Notes: generated by a model from the sequence alone, not told the origin. 64,000 nt of DNA from Marsupella aquatica (GCA_973895155.1 OZ316894.1:25792001-25856000); one strand, 5' to 3'. Counted from the first letter of the stretch, positions 33,701 to 45,331 are shown. Numbers and translations: made by a program.

Positions 33701-34253
33701 ATCTCAAACTCATCTGAAGACTCGTGGTCATCACTCGGTGCGGTCTCAAACTCTTCTGCATCTTCCATGTCCTCCCGCATTGCATCCATGTCCTGGAAAA
33801 TATCCTGCACCATTTGCTGAACATTGATCCCTTCGTCTGCAGGCTGCTGAAGGACTTCGGACCCACCCAGTTGAGTCATCACATCTGCCAACCCACCAGT
33901 GAAGAACTGGTCTCGCCTTGCACTATTTGCATTCTCAAAGTCAGCCCTCCATTCCTCATCTGAAGAATAAGCCTCATTCGGATCGTTTGTAACACGCCAA
34001 CGAGGGTGTCTCCCATGAATTGCCAAGTGCCCATGAATCTGCCTCAAGACTCTGGTGTGGGAGCCATTGCATTAAGTGCAAGGACATCTCATTCGTGAAA
34101 TTGGACCTGACCGTGCCACTTTGGCCTGTTCCCGATTCCAGAGCTTCTGGTCGTGTTGGGAAACCCTCATTGGATGATGTAGAGGCAACCTGGCAGATGT
34201 TGGATGGGTCCAAGGGGGAGGGTGACCTACAGACACTCTTCTAGACTCCATCT
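30784..34253 (-). pseudogene. tnp2-type transposase (TnpD) of outer CACTA, broken
   Basis: This would be the catalytic transposase that cuts element ends. The start is ATG at 34253. A Cys-rich transposase-associated segment (MRCPCT ... CNGSH) is broken by TAA at 34072-34074. An acidic linker leads to a zinc ribbon (HVCPDGHVLF ... CPTCGKHMY, near 33430-33330). The tnp2 core follows: LGLSLDGVNPFGEKNNAYS, then LTIADYPAHS and GKGYLACTRCG (33160-32700), then NIDVMHIEKNICESLL near 32290. DUF4218-like FPPAFFDVMTHLLIHVVEE lies near 31740 and ARWLYPLERYMK near 31690. A DUF4216-like C-terminus (31302-30784) ends at the TAA at 30784. A one-base frameshift lies at about 33203-33208, and in-frame stops at 32471-32473, 32148-32150 and 31722-31724. 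At least one intron lies near 32360-32410. Confidence 0.9.
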
Positions 34254-34399
34254 TAGAGTTCTAAGTGTTCCTATGTTCACACTATCTACCAAAACATATG
34301 ACATGATATAGTGTAATAAATCATGCATAGACTTTCTACAACCACCAAAAAAAACAAGAAAGGTTCCTGAATCGTGTACCTATTCTCAGGTCACACTGT

Positions 34400-35182
34400 A
34401 ACAAAATTCCTAACTGTCTCAGGGTGTCACCTCCTTTGCTGTCCTCACTTATACTGCCTGAGTCTGCAATGGCCAACCAAGCACGTACATCCATGACCAT
34501 ATTAGAGTCCAATCACCTATAGTCATAGACAAACGTGCCTGGTGTGAGAGCAGTATGAGATCTCCTCACGTTATTACCAGAGTTCATCTGGATACCCACC
34601 CTGTTCTCGATGGTAGTCACACCTGAGGTACACTGGCATGTACATCAGGTCATCAAGGAGTATGCCCTGGGCATACCAGGGTGGGGTTCGATCTGTGCCT
34701 ACAAGAAGTGGTTCTAATGCCCTCCACTGGGGGGAGCTAGCTACCAAGTCCCTCCATTGTGTGCTAATTAGTCTATATTTGCAAATGTCTTGTGCGGTTG
34801 ACCACAGAAGAATTCTGGGCCACACATCCGACAGCATTATATCATCTGGCAAACCAGGCAACAAGGAAGTCCCCACAACATTCTGCTCTTCAATTTCATC
34901 TGCTGAAAAATAAGATTCATCGTCTCTTGCATCCTCAGGCGGTGTTGAAATATGTTTCAACACCAACCCATGCAGGAGAGTCCAAACAGTGGCCAACCAT
35001 GTGGCAACCCGGAGGAGGAGCCTACATAACGCCTGTTGATGTAGGAAAGGCAACATACCCACCAAAGTTTGCCGCCAAGATTTGAGCCCACCCAGTAAGT
35101 TTACAGTGACAGTACCCCCAGGCAGCAAGAAACCACAATCCGCCAACAGTAAAATAAGTCCAACTGCGACCAACCATAACAA
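34400..35182 (-). CDS. F-box protein-like gene or fragment inside outer CACTA
   Basis: F-box proteins recruit substrates to SCF ubiquitin ligases. The minus-strand frame 35182-34574 holds a good F-box at about 34870-34715: LPGLPDDIMLSDVWPRIL, then CKYRLISTQWRDLVASS and PQWRALE. It is preceded by an acidic stretch (SADEIEEQNVV). The hydrophobic N-terminal 80 residues of the frame look non-coding and the true start is probably a splice junction near 34960. A further possible exon (WLAIADSGSISED, about 34495-34385) follows. No clear substrate-binding repeat is seen. It lies between the BRCT-like block and tnp2, all on one strand. It may be part of the same transcript as the PHD and BRCT blocks, or a separate captured gene. 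Confidence 0.6.
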
Positions 35183-35358
35183 GCTACGTTAGTTCAAATA
35201 TCACATTTATTTCAAAGATGTGATTTGTACACAAAGCTTGTCTCAAAACTGATGCTACTACGTACTCCTCACTCTGATTCAGAATCGCTAATAACCTCTT
35301 CCTCACTTGTTGTCACATAGTTTTCACTTTGAGGATCCTGACCCTTCCGTGGCCAGGC

Positions 35359-36094
35359 CTAAAAAAGATCATAGTCCATTGGGTTTTGATGCTTCCCAGC
35401 TGCTACTGATTCCACAAGCCAAGCATATGAAACCACAAACACATTATGGGACATGACATAAAAGCGAATGTCACCCTTCCCAAACTTGCGGCAGGCTTTG
35501 GGATATGACTTAGTAATGACATGAGTGGTGTCCTCTGTTATATTCTCCTCCACTGTCCCACCTAGGTCAAGCACTGTGGACTTGTACACTTTGCACTTAA
35601 CCTCTCCAATTCCCGCCTCCACAAAAACCATGCTCAGCCCTTTTAGAATGGGGGTTGGTTGCTTCATCTCCTCAGCCAACATACTCTTCAGCCTTCTTGA
35701 GCTTTGTCCTTTGTTGAGTACAGGTCCATATTGGACATCAGCAAGCCGTGCCTTTGCTTCCCAAACTTCTTGTTCAGCCCCAAGCTGATGCAATAGCATC
35801 TTCATCCTCCCACAGTTCATATTGCTCAGTATCCTCTCCAATCTGATGTGCTATGGAATCTGTGATCCAAGAGGCCTCAACTACTTTTAGGCCTCGCTCA
35901 GTAATGGTAGAATTCATGTAGGACCATGACCATTTCTTTATCACTGATAGCCATGTCCCTGCAACAACATGTGTAGTCTTTGGAGTGATGTCCTGCACTA
36001 CAGTGCCATGGAGCTCAGAGAATCGTTTCTATACAGTTGGCCAATGCACTTTGGTCAACCCATGCTGGCCATGGACCAAAATGGCTCTGACCCC
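35359..36094 (-). pseudogene. Tandem BRCT-like domain protein fragment inside outer CACTA
   Basis: BRCT domains bind phosphopeptides and are common in DNA-damage proteins. First repeat, about 36094-35860: RAILVHGQHGLTK, then ITPKTTHVVAG and VVEASWITDSI. Second repeat, 35600-35359: LKGLSMVFVEAG, LDLGGTVEENITEDTTHVIT and VVSYAWLVESVAAGK, ending at a TAG after MDYDLF. The second resembles by eye the BRCT of family X DNA polymerases. An in-frame TAG at 36029-36031 interrupts the first repeat, and the frame changes between the repeats near 35780-35840 (a frameshift or an unseen intron). No polymerase domain is present. Upstream on the same strand lies the PHD block, so PHD plus BRCT could have been one protein. 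Confidence 0.72.
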
Positions 36095-36738
36095 TGTAAA
36101 CATTGCTGGGTGGTCACACTTTCTACGTTTCCCAAGCTCCATGTACACACACCCTACGTGATCGGAGTGAATATTGGAAGAGTGGGTTCACCTGCCAATA
36201 GAAGGACACCAAAATTCCTGCTTTTTAAGTTGATCCGGTCCACTGTTGCTCAACTCCAATTTTGATAGGTACAGGGGATATGTGAACAATAAGTACTAGG
36301 CACTTGCACCGATGCAGGACATTGTTTGAGTATATACTAGGAAATCCATATCAAAGGTGAAATGAAGTGCAACCAACTTGTCATGGCCGCACATACATAT
36401 TTTGTTGTAAAGGAGGATACATTCAATGACAAACTTATAGGGCAATTTGATTAATTGCATGCCTGATAATTTATATGCTTACAACTTTGAAGTCCTGTTT
36501 TAATTTAGCAGTCTAATGAGAGTGTTTGTGAAAATGACCACTCAGCCTAAATACTTCCAAGAAGGCTTGTAAGGATAAGTTTTTATAGGCATGTACCTAG
36601 CCACTGACGCTAGAGCACAAGATAAGTGCTGCCTATACAAACTTGCCTACCCAACTCCTTTTCAAAATTGGAATCTCTGCAATCCCCAAAAAATAGTACA
36701 CCCACATCAGGTGCCATGTGCATGTACAATGTTCAGCT

Positions 36739-37420
36739 TCACAGCCAAGATATGTGATCTCTCACAGGAGTGCGCGAGGTAGGATCAATGGCATGGCAAT
36801 GACAATAAAATATCCATCGATCAACACCATGTGCAGAGTGATCATAGATTTCTCTATCACAAGCATAACCCTCTGCTTGACGATCTTTCAAGCAATGATA
36901 GTGCCACATAGTGGGACATCTAGCACAGTGGACTATGTCAACCCAGTACTCATCATCATACTCACCGCATGCCTTGCACCTATGAAGTGGGCAAGTTGTG
37001 GCATGAGCAGGCAAACACTCAAAACAGAAAAACCTCACACAAAAACGGTCTGGACATTTCCTAACATCCGGTGCAGCATCAACAGAGCCCTCATAGGACC
37101 CCAACTTCCCACATTGTGCACACTTAGCCTGCTTCTCCAAACAATCAGTGCACATCCAGTCTCCCTAGTGTGTTGACGGGAGGCCCACCCCTGGACAATT
37201 GTTTTTTGCAGCAAGGTGAGACTCCGGGTTGAGGTGGAAATGCCTCATGCAAGGGCCCTCACAGATGACCAAGCTCCCACCATCATCACAAATGGCACAA
37301 CAATGAGCTGCCTTTTGGAAAATCTGTCTTGCAGAGAAGTGAGTAACGTGTGGCCCAGGTACCTGTGTTGCTCACCTCTATCACACGCTTTTTTGCTGGA
37401 ATTTTGGGGCGTGCCATGCC
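36739..37420 (-). pseudogene. EDM2-like PHD zinc-finger block inside outer CACTA
   Basis: Read leftward, a short basic exon (ATG at 37417, MARPKIPAKKRVIE) is followed by a Cys-rich block. First finger: CAICDDGGSLVICEGPCMRH at about 37305-37245, then WMCTDCLEKQAKCAQCGKLG. Second part: FCFECLPAHATTCPLHRCKA, then VHCARCPTMWHYHCL. The block ends FYCHCHAIDP ... TPVRDHISW. The order and the closing TPxRDHI phrase match the PHD region of plant EDM2 (Enhanced Downy Mildew 2), a nuclear protein that affects H3K9 methylation at transposons. An in-frame TAG at 37165-37167 interrupts it. I infer homology by eye; it may also be an NSD-type PHD array. No methyltransferase-like domain follows. Confidence 0.7.
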
Positions 37421-38170
37421 TACACATGAGACAGATAGTACAATTAAGTAGACAATACAGGCAATACATTTTGGCAGACTTTATAGACAATATATTTTAG
37501 CAGACTTCACAGAAAGTAAAATTTAGCATTTAAGGTACAACGGCAACTTATACTGCAATGAATTGCAATGGCCACACAAGGATGCAGGGCAGACATACTT
37601 TTGGTTTGTTGAGCCCACACACAAAACTGATCTCCTAGTACAATTGCTCCACCAGCACCTCAATTTTGTGGCTATGATTCACCAAAAAAGATCTGCAACA
37701 ACATTTCATGCATTTGAATCACATACAATAGTCATCACATGAAAAACAGGCATTTTTCCAACAAGATTGGGATCAAGTAGTGTGATGAGGGTTGTACTTT
37801 ATACATCCTATATATAGGCTATGATAGTGAGACAAATAAGTTTGAATACATGACTGTATGGGATGTTTGCAGGTTATGACATGGCCCATTAATTCTGTCA
37901 TATAATGTTACAATGTTGGCCAAGTTAAAGCAATCATTCAAGCAGTCTTTCATTGGAGAATTTAAAGAGAGCTTGCTTAATTCTTACATTAGGATTCCAC
38001 TTAGTGCAGCCAAATTAGGATATTAAGTTATATACTATGGATCCTAAACCCTGCACCCAAAATTGCTCAAACTTCAAAATTTTAAATAAATATCCGCGGT
38101 GCTTAAGTCAGAGCATTAAGTTATAGGTCATTGCACTCTGGTTTGTGCATACGGTGTGACAAGTGCTCCT

Positions 38171-38620
38171 CTACAGCGTGTGATCCAAACATGTGTAGAC
38201 GCCAAACGCACCGGTGGTGGGGTTTGGGAGGCCAGGACAAGTGACATGGCCAGGCACACTGCAGGATGGCGAGTGGTTCAAGATGATACATTGTGCTCTA
38301 TGCAAAAATCGACATCCAAGAGAACGGTCATCCAACTCTGGGCCAGAAGCCCGACAGGCAGGACAGTCATATTGGCAGCTGTGTACACACCCTTGGGCCC
38401 TAATTTGTGGCGGGTCATGTACAAGAGACAGAAATACCAAGGATGTTGGGATGGGTAGAGAAGCAGGTACAGGCCGACTGTAGTTATTCCTGGCAACAAC
38501 AGGGTACTCAAAGTACCATGCAGACTGGGCAGGAAGGATCCCAAGTCTCACATACTCAAGGCGCAACCTCTCTGCCTTGCGTGCAAGCCGCACATGTTTA
38601 GCATTGCGGGTGCTCACCAT
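38171..38620 (-). CDS. Unrecognised Cys/His-containing ORF, first ORF of the outer CACTA gene block
   Basis: 149 residues on the minus strand. It starts MVSTRNAKHVRLARKAERLR, a basic helix, and has a Pro-rich middle. It also has spaced Cys/His (CVHSCQYDCPAC ... CRFLHRAQC ... CSVPGHVTC), which may be a zinc-binding segment or two exons read through an intron. It lies about 750 bp upstream of the PHD block on the same strand and may be its N-terminal exon. I do not know the family. Confidence 0.4.
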   Translation of the reverse strand: MVSTRNAKHVRLARKAERLRLEYVRLGILPAQSAWYFEYPVVARNNYSRPVPASLPIPTSLVFLSLVHDPPQIRAQGCVHSCQYDCPACRASGPELDDRSLGCRFLHRAQCIILNHSPSCSVPGHVTCPGLPNPTTGAFGVYTCLDHTL

Positions 38621-41600
38621 AACTGTTGCTTTTGTTCAGATGTCTTGTGTTCACGTCCTCTGACGTCCTTTGATCAGCAAGGTGAGCAGGAGCTGTACTT
38701 GCCTCACCAACAACAACCAACCTGAACTTATCAGTTCCCACTCACTGTGTCATTCCCTTGATTCCAACTAGAGGTCATAGTATAAACTTAGCATGAAACA
38801 CTCCTAATCAACAATGTTGCAAACTACAATATCCAAAAACACTGAAAGTCTCTGCCTGCAATGAGCAATAGAGAGGTAGTTCACTGCTTGCAAGAGTGAC
38901 TGAGCAGGAGTGTAGGCAGACTGGCATTCAGTTGGCACAACTATATTGTGCATCAACACAAAATCTCTTATAAACATGATATGCATGAAACTCGTCGATA
39001 AAATAGAAGGAAACTAAACAATGGATGCAAAACAAAGCAAATTACAGCACAGGTCGGCACAGGAAGTGGCCCGCACCACTCAGTCAAACTTCATAACCAA
39101 AGTACAGACTGTGTACACAATAAGGAGCTTCCTAAAAAAGAGACGGGTGGCAGAAAGGTCACTTGACAAAATGAAGATGGGAATGAAAAAACTGCCTCCA
39201 AGCTCAATACATGTGACCAAGTATATATTCAAAGAGGATCCCCAACAGAGCAGAAGACAGTATGATCCCAATTATGTTCTATCCATAACTACACGATCTG
39301 AAAAATGTTATGAGCAGACATGAAGAAGCCAGCAAACAGAGGAAACAGAGCAAAACAGAGCATGGATCGAGAAAATGAACAACATCTAGTTCTTACACAA
39401 GAAACTCAGTGACAGCAAACAAATTCACTAGCCCCAGGGAGTGAAAAGCAAATGAGTACCAAGCCAACCAACTAAGATTGACTATGAAATGCAAGTGACA
39501 TCATTTCAACCAAAAAAAACAATAAAGCACTTAGGCAACATTAATATAGAAGTGTAGTGGAATTATATCATGCGACAGATCGTACTTGGTTCTACCTGAG
39601 GTGTACAGGCATACTGCCCTCATGTAGAATGTGTATGCCCGCACATACACATGAGGATCCCCAACAAAGCATACAACAATATGATCTGAATTCCCAATTA
39701 CTCTGTTCTGTCTATACCTATGTTCATCAAAAAATGTTATGAGCAGACATTGAGAAGCTAGCAAAACAGAGGAGCCAATCGAAGCCAAAATATTACATTG
39801 CAGGTTGAATACATCAATCACTGCCAAGAATGTATGCATGAAACAAACATGAAGGTATCGAATATGTATATGCATTACAGACTTTCATGCTAGACAGTGG
39901 CCAAAGTTCAAATGAACTAGTTTTGACTTTATGACTCTCAGAATGAAAATATTTTATTTCAGAATTATATTCTATTTCAGAATGGGTTCAACTCTGTGGA
40001 TTTTGAACTGTCCCACTTGGAATTCCACTATTTGGGCTATCTAAGAATGCAGTTCAAAGGACATACAGTGCAAGACAGTTAGAGATCATGTCTTCATTCC
40101 GACGTCCAATTGGACATTTTATGTCACAAACTGCGCAAGCAATGAAGTCCATGGAATTTTCTCAAAAATGCAGCTTCTATTGTTGGTAAAAGCAACTATG
40201 AGTTTCCTATTGAGTGCCCCCGATGCACAATACTACCAGAGGCCCACTTTAGACTGCGATGGCTGTCATTACTTATTGGGAACTCGGATGCATATATATT
40301 GAAATGCTTCGCAGAGTGTTCCGACCACAGGCAAACCTAACATCAATCTCAACATTTAGTCCCGTCTCAGAATTGATTTAGAGGAGGCTTAGCATTCAGT
40401 ACAGTGTCAACAATCAGTCTTGTCTTCACATTCAACATCCGATTGCAAGGGGCTTTGATGAAAGCACAAGACAGAGCTATAGAAGAAGAGACAGAGGAAG
40501 GCACCTGTGTGTTCGGGGAAAATGTGAAGCTCCAAAGACCACCCTAAACTGAAATCGCAGCGCGCAGTTGGCCGGTCGTAGGTTGATAAAAGCAAAGCAT
40601 AGAGCCACTTGGACGTCTGCAATGTTGTGAACTTGCTCCTTTCCTCACACTATGACCGATGTCGCAAGGCACAACAGTCCTATCAATCCCCACAGAATGT
40701 GGAATCTTTCTGTCGCAGTTGAGGTCCTATGCCTGATGACATGATCAAGAATGAGTAGCTACAATGTCCAGTCTCTCTTGACAGGGTGACATAGCAGCAA
40801 TACATACATTGGATCAAAGCACGAGTCGGAGAAAAACAATGAGAGATAAAAATGGACTTTTGCTCACCCATGTGCTGGATGCAAGAATGCAGCTACGAGG
40901 GCCGGTCTCTAACTACAGCTCCTTGATGGCAAACCGCAGGCTCTTCCCGGTTCTTCAACCAAAAACTGACCCAAAACACACTCTTGCAATGTCCTGAGTT
41001 AGTCGCAACAACTCCAATGTAGGTTGCAGCTGCCAATCCGTTCCCTCCGCCCTCCTTGCCAATGCCAACTCCCAATAGCAATGAGGCTTGTTTAGCTGAC
41101 CTCCTTCGTAGGAGCTCCCAACTCCCAAAGGAAAACTGTCACTATTCATAGCTAAAAAACGGTCCTTGGACCTTGTCGCTGCCAATGTGCGTCGTGCGCT
41201 CAGTTCTCCTGCCCACCAAGAACTTCAACTATAACTTCAACTCCAATGCCCAAGAAGATTGATGAGCTCCTTAGTCAAAGACGCAGCTGGAAGGGTATGC
41301 ACGCACTTACAGTTCACTAAGCTCCAATGCCCGGGACGATTGAGGAGCTGCTCCCGAGACTGGTCGCAGCTTGCACTCTTCACCTCAGGAATCCCACGAC
41401 GTTGTTCGAGCTCACAATACGCTTGGAAGAGAAGGATAGCTGCAGTAGACTTCACCCTAAGTCTTTACGCCTCCCACACAGGTCCCGCATTAGTAAAGCT
41501 TGTGTAGTGCCTTCTGTAGCAGTAGCGAAACTCCTGACTGACTCCCTCCTTCCGCAGCAGTAGTGATCACCTCCCTTGGCGCAGCTGCGAATGCGCTCTA

Positions 41601-42259
41601 CTTGCAGCCCAAGGACTCAAATGTGTCCAACACGCAGCGATGGAAGGTTGGCAATGGGAGAACTTACATACGGGACCCACACCACCACAATGAGCTCGTA
41701 GTTTTACGAGGGAAAGTGAAGGAAATGCGCACCCTAGCCAGCCGCAAGGATGCACTTCCGCCTTGGTGTCTGCACCTTCTCCCGTCTCCCGATCGAACAA
41801 AGCTCAGACATGTGTGACTAAACGGGACGTGCGACTAAACGGGATGCGGGAACGAAAAAGTTTCACCTGATGGTGGCGATCAACTCCATCCAATGGTGCG
41901 TGTCCCCCGATTAACCTCCTCCCCCTTGAGATTGATATAACCCCCACACCCATGTCATATAACCCCCTAAACCCCCTTTAGGTGTCTTGGTAAAACCCCC
42001 CCTTTAGGTGTCTTGCTACAACCCCCCCTAAACTCTGGCAGGAAGGGTTACATGCATGTGGATGAGTTAGCTAGGCCTAAACTGCACTTCATGTAACATA
42101 AAACCAAAAAAAGAGCCTCCCTAGCAAACCCTTATGCCCCTTGCATATAGTTCAGTCAATGGCTATGTAAAGCGTAATCCCATGGCTCAGAATGTGTATG
42201 GGATCGGGTAAATATCCTTTAACCAGGCATATGGCACTAGATTATTTTAAAAAGTGTTC
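38621..42259. other. Right-hand non-coding part of outer CACTA
   Basis: 3.6 kb with no supported gene. All element genes are read leftward from here, so it probably holds the promoter and 5' UTR. A short C-rich repeat (ACCCCCTAAACCCCC and TTTAGGTGTCTTG twice) lies at 41936-42030. A near-repeat GAGGATCCCCAACA..GCA lies at 39235 and 39652. Confidence 0.4.
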
Positions 42260-42540
42260 AATGGCCACAATGAAAATGAATGGACAAGTCAATTTTGTTG
42301 ACTAAATTGGACTTGGCTTACTATTGGCCATTGTCTTATGTTGACTAAGTATGACTATGTAGTCAGACCTGAATGACTCATTCAATAGAGCAAGATTTTT
42401 AAAAAGTTCAATTGTCTTAAGTAGTCATATACATGACTACTGATGACTATCAAGTCTTCTGGCGTCTCAAAAATAAGACTGATGTTCAAAGGTTGCACTT
42501 GCGTGGTCACCCCAGTCACAAGTGATCTGGTCACGAAATG
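42260..42540. repeat. Right subterminal repeat region of outer CACTA
   Basis: Dense TGACTA, TAGTCA and GACTACT motifs (for example 42297, 42341, 42351, 42360, 42423 and 42432), mirroring the left end. Confidence 0.8.
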
Positions 42541-42558
42541 CCCCGGTTTCTACTAGTG
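42541..42558 (-). repeat. Right terminal inverted repeat of outer CACTA
   Basis: CCCCGGTTTCTACTAGTG, inverse of the left end with one mismatch; followed by GTT at 42559-42561. Confidence 0.95.
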
Positions 42559-42561
42559 GTT

Positions 42562-43308
42562 GGCACCTATACACGAGATTCACACATACACATACGCGCA
42601 AGCATACAATCTTGATTTACACGAAAGAAATAAAGGGGAAGGATTTTACTACATAGGAGACATATGCGTACACTTAGTTGACCCGAAAGCTCTGGAATGA
42701 ACAGGTCCAAGGCCGAGGGTGTACACTACAATGGAGCCCGGCTTCGCACTCGCCCAGCAAGCTTAGTCCCACACCCTCCCCTCGGTACTCTTTCACTCCC
42801 AGAGGTTGAGACTCCCCGCACATACCGCGGATGTCCAACACTGAGACTAAAAACCCCCTGCCTCTACCAAGGGGTGCACTAAATACTAAGGGCTGAGGAA
42901 CGGAGTGCCCTCGCGCCCGAAGATTCGCTTACCTAAGGTCCTAACTAAGCTGGCTGTCAGGCCGGAAAATGGCTTGTCTTATTAGAAGATCCTAATCTAC
43001 GCAGGTTGTGCAGCATGGTAATGCTGCTCTAACTAGGGCAGGTGCTTGTCCCCATAGCCTAATTGAGCTATTCCTAACTCTACTCTAATCCTACTCCGCC
43101 GCTAATGCCTGGCATGCTTGCCAGAGCCGCCTGAGTGGGAGCGGCTATCCCGCTACCTTCTGAGCCTATCGGTGTCCTGCTTGAGTAGCTGGACCTGGTC
43201 CAACAGAGATTTGTTTTCCCACTTTGCCACGTCTGCCTCTTCCGCGGCTTCCTGGCATGCCTCCTCCAGTTGCTGGGTGTCAGTCGTCAGCTTGTCCACC
43301 AACTGGGC
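42562..43308. other. Flank of outer CACTA, no gene
   Basis: Probably a continuation of the older repeat at 16290-16641. Pro-, Leu- and Arg-rich chance frames only. Confidence 0.35.
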
Positions 43309-45131
43309 CTATTTTGTGGCTTCTCCTTGAAGCCGTGCCACCTTTGCCTTCAGGGCGTCAATCTTGGCTATGTCCCGCTGAGACCTGGAGTCAGCTTCCT
43401 CCAGATCCTTATGCCAACTGACAGCTTGCCCCTGCAAACCGTCAATCTTGGTTCGGAGCCGCGCAATCTTGGCGTCCTTTTCGAGCCCGGCCTTTACTGC
43501 CAACGCTGCTTGGGCTCTAGCCTCGGCGACCTGGTCCTCCGTGGCCGTTACTTGAGGCCGTAGTTGCTCGAGTTCAGCCTCCAGGGTTGCCACTTTGTCC
43601 TTCAGGTAGGCAGACTCAACCCGATATCGCTCTATTCTCTATGCGGTCTCTGCTTGCGCATGTCCTGCCCTTACTGCCGCAACCAACTCCTGGTTGAAGA
43701 AGTAGGCCACCCTCCGGGCCATGTATTCCCCGGTGTCCCGAGAGATCTGTTGCAAGAAATCTCCCAACAACCCATTCAGAAATGTGCCCGGCGCAAAGAG
43801 TTTCGGATGGTCTAGACTGTGTCCTTTGGGATTCGGGCACGGGCAGACTCCAACCCGTGCGGGAGTAGGAGTGGACACATCCAGCCCTTGAGGTAAGTCG
43901 GTCGAAGAGGCTGGTTCCACTGGAGGTGGGTGGTTCTCCTGCACAACCGCGGGGGGGGGGGGGTGGAGGAATCTCCCTGGCTACGGTGGCATCTGCTTCA
44001 GGTACGACTTCATCCGGCCTGGCTTCGATGGCATTGTCCCGATTGATCGCGTCTAAGGTTGCGATAACGTCAATGGGTATGCCTGGCGGGGCGGTAGCGG
44101 CGGGTTGCGGGGTCGGGTAGCAGGACTTGCAGCTGCCAGACTTTGGGCCTCGGGCTGCGGTCGCCTTACCTGGGCTGGAAACACCCATTTTGGCGGGGTC
44201 AGCTCGGGCTCATTGAGACGCGGGAGGCTTTGGCGGTCAAAATGAGCGTACCACTCGAGGATGATTTTGACGTGGCTAGCAAAGTACGCCCTCCCACCAA
44301 TGTACAGAGTCTTCCTTCTTCGCTCCATCTCCTCGTGGAACTTCTTGATGAAGGACGCCCACTTCCTGGGCCGATAGTTCTCCACCTAGATGACCTGAGC
44401 GGCCGATATTTCTCCTCTAGGTTCCATCATGTGGAGGGCATACCGCTGGAACTCTAGGCGTTCTGCTACCTCCGGGATGAGGCACGTCCTCATTAAGAAC
44501 CCATTGTCCACTACCCCTTTGGCCGGGAAGCTAGATGATTGGTATTTAGCTCCCTTGCCCCAGGAGCTTGTGACTCTACCCGATTTATCCCCTTGGGTAA
44601 GCCAAAAATCATCTTCAGACGTGCCTCATCGAGACACATCACTCTCCCGTGCGCTTGGGTTTGTTGACGGGCCTCATCAAAGTTCTGAATGAACTCCGTC
44701 ATATCCTGCCCGTAATACCTGCTCCCGTTCCAAGGGAGAGAGGCGAGGTGCTCAAACCCCAGGGTCTTCAGATAGCATGCATGCTTGGGGTGGAGGATGT
44801 TCTTGTGAACGTTGTCCCCCATGCAATGCATGGTCAGCTTGGCTACCGCAACCGTGGCCAAAGGCAACCCGGATACGGCTGCGGGCTCCTTCCTCTTCCT
44901 ACCCCAAGACCGATTCTCGGGGTGACTAGAAGAAGGGGACATCTCTCCATCCTCTCGGTCAGGTGGTGGTAGCGCGATTGCCGTGAGTATTGGTGCTGGG
45001 GCCGCTAGCGTTACTGTGTTGTCCCCTCGGGCTTGCTGGGGTGGTGTGGGGTTGTTCGTACCCCGCGGTTGTCGATTCAGAGGAGGGTGAGCCTCATCGT
45101 CTTCGGAGCTGATATGTACCGCATTCACCAC
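43309..45131 (-). pseudogene. Unrecognised element-like ORF with coiled coil, broken
   Basis: Minus-strand order: 45131-44511, acidic and Pro-rich N-terminus (MVNAVHISSEDDE), then a folded segment (DMTEFIQNFDEARQQ, LDEARLKMIFGLPKG). After a frame change the sequence VEERL/FQRYALHMM-like is followed by TAG at 44386-44388 and then ENYRPRKWASFIKKFHEEM and HVKIILEWYAHF (44385-44190). A Pro/Ala-rich linker leads to a long coiled coil (43593-43309, LEAELEQLRPQV ... AKIDALKAKVARLQGE). Size and style suggest a capsid-like or host-like protein of a large retroelement, but no known domain is seen. A G-rich homopolymer lies at about 43950-43962. Confidence 0.4.
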
Positions 45132-45331
45132 GGATCATACTCGGAGAGATGGTGGAACCGGTGGCGGGGACCGGCTTGGTTGAGGCCAAGGAGGTGTAGG
45201 TGCGGGTGCGGGTACGGGCACAGGTTGACCGGCACTGGTCGTTGATGGTAGAGTTGCCATGAAGTTTTGCAAGTGCCGGTGGAGGTTTTCCGACGCAAGT
45301 TGTTAACCACTGAAGTTGACTGGCTGCCAAC

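Larger units (their letters stand above)
16645..42558 (-). mobile_element. Outer CACTA (En/Spm) DNA transposon, 25.9 kb, with nested insertion
   Basis: Left end CACTAATAGAAACCGGGG and right end (complement) CACTAGTAGAAACCGGGG match at 17 of 18 bases. Both are flanked by GTT (16642-16644 and 42559-42561), the 3-bp target duplication typical of CACTA elements. Subterminal DNA on both sides is full of TGACTA/TAGTCA motifs, the usual TnpA-binding arrangement. Genes read leftward: Cys/His-rich ORF, PHD block, BRCT-like pair, F-box, tnp2 transposase (TnpD type), then a TnpA-like gene. Without the inner element and its duplicated CAG the length is 18,028 bp. The transposase has stops and a frameshift, and the TnpA-like gene is split by the inner element, so this copy is dead. 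Confidence 0.95.
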
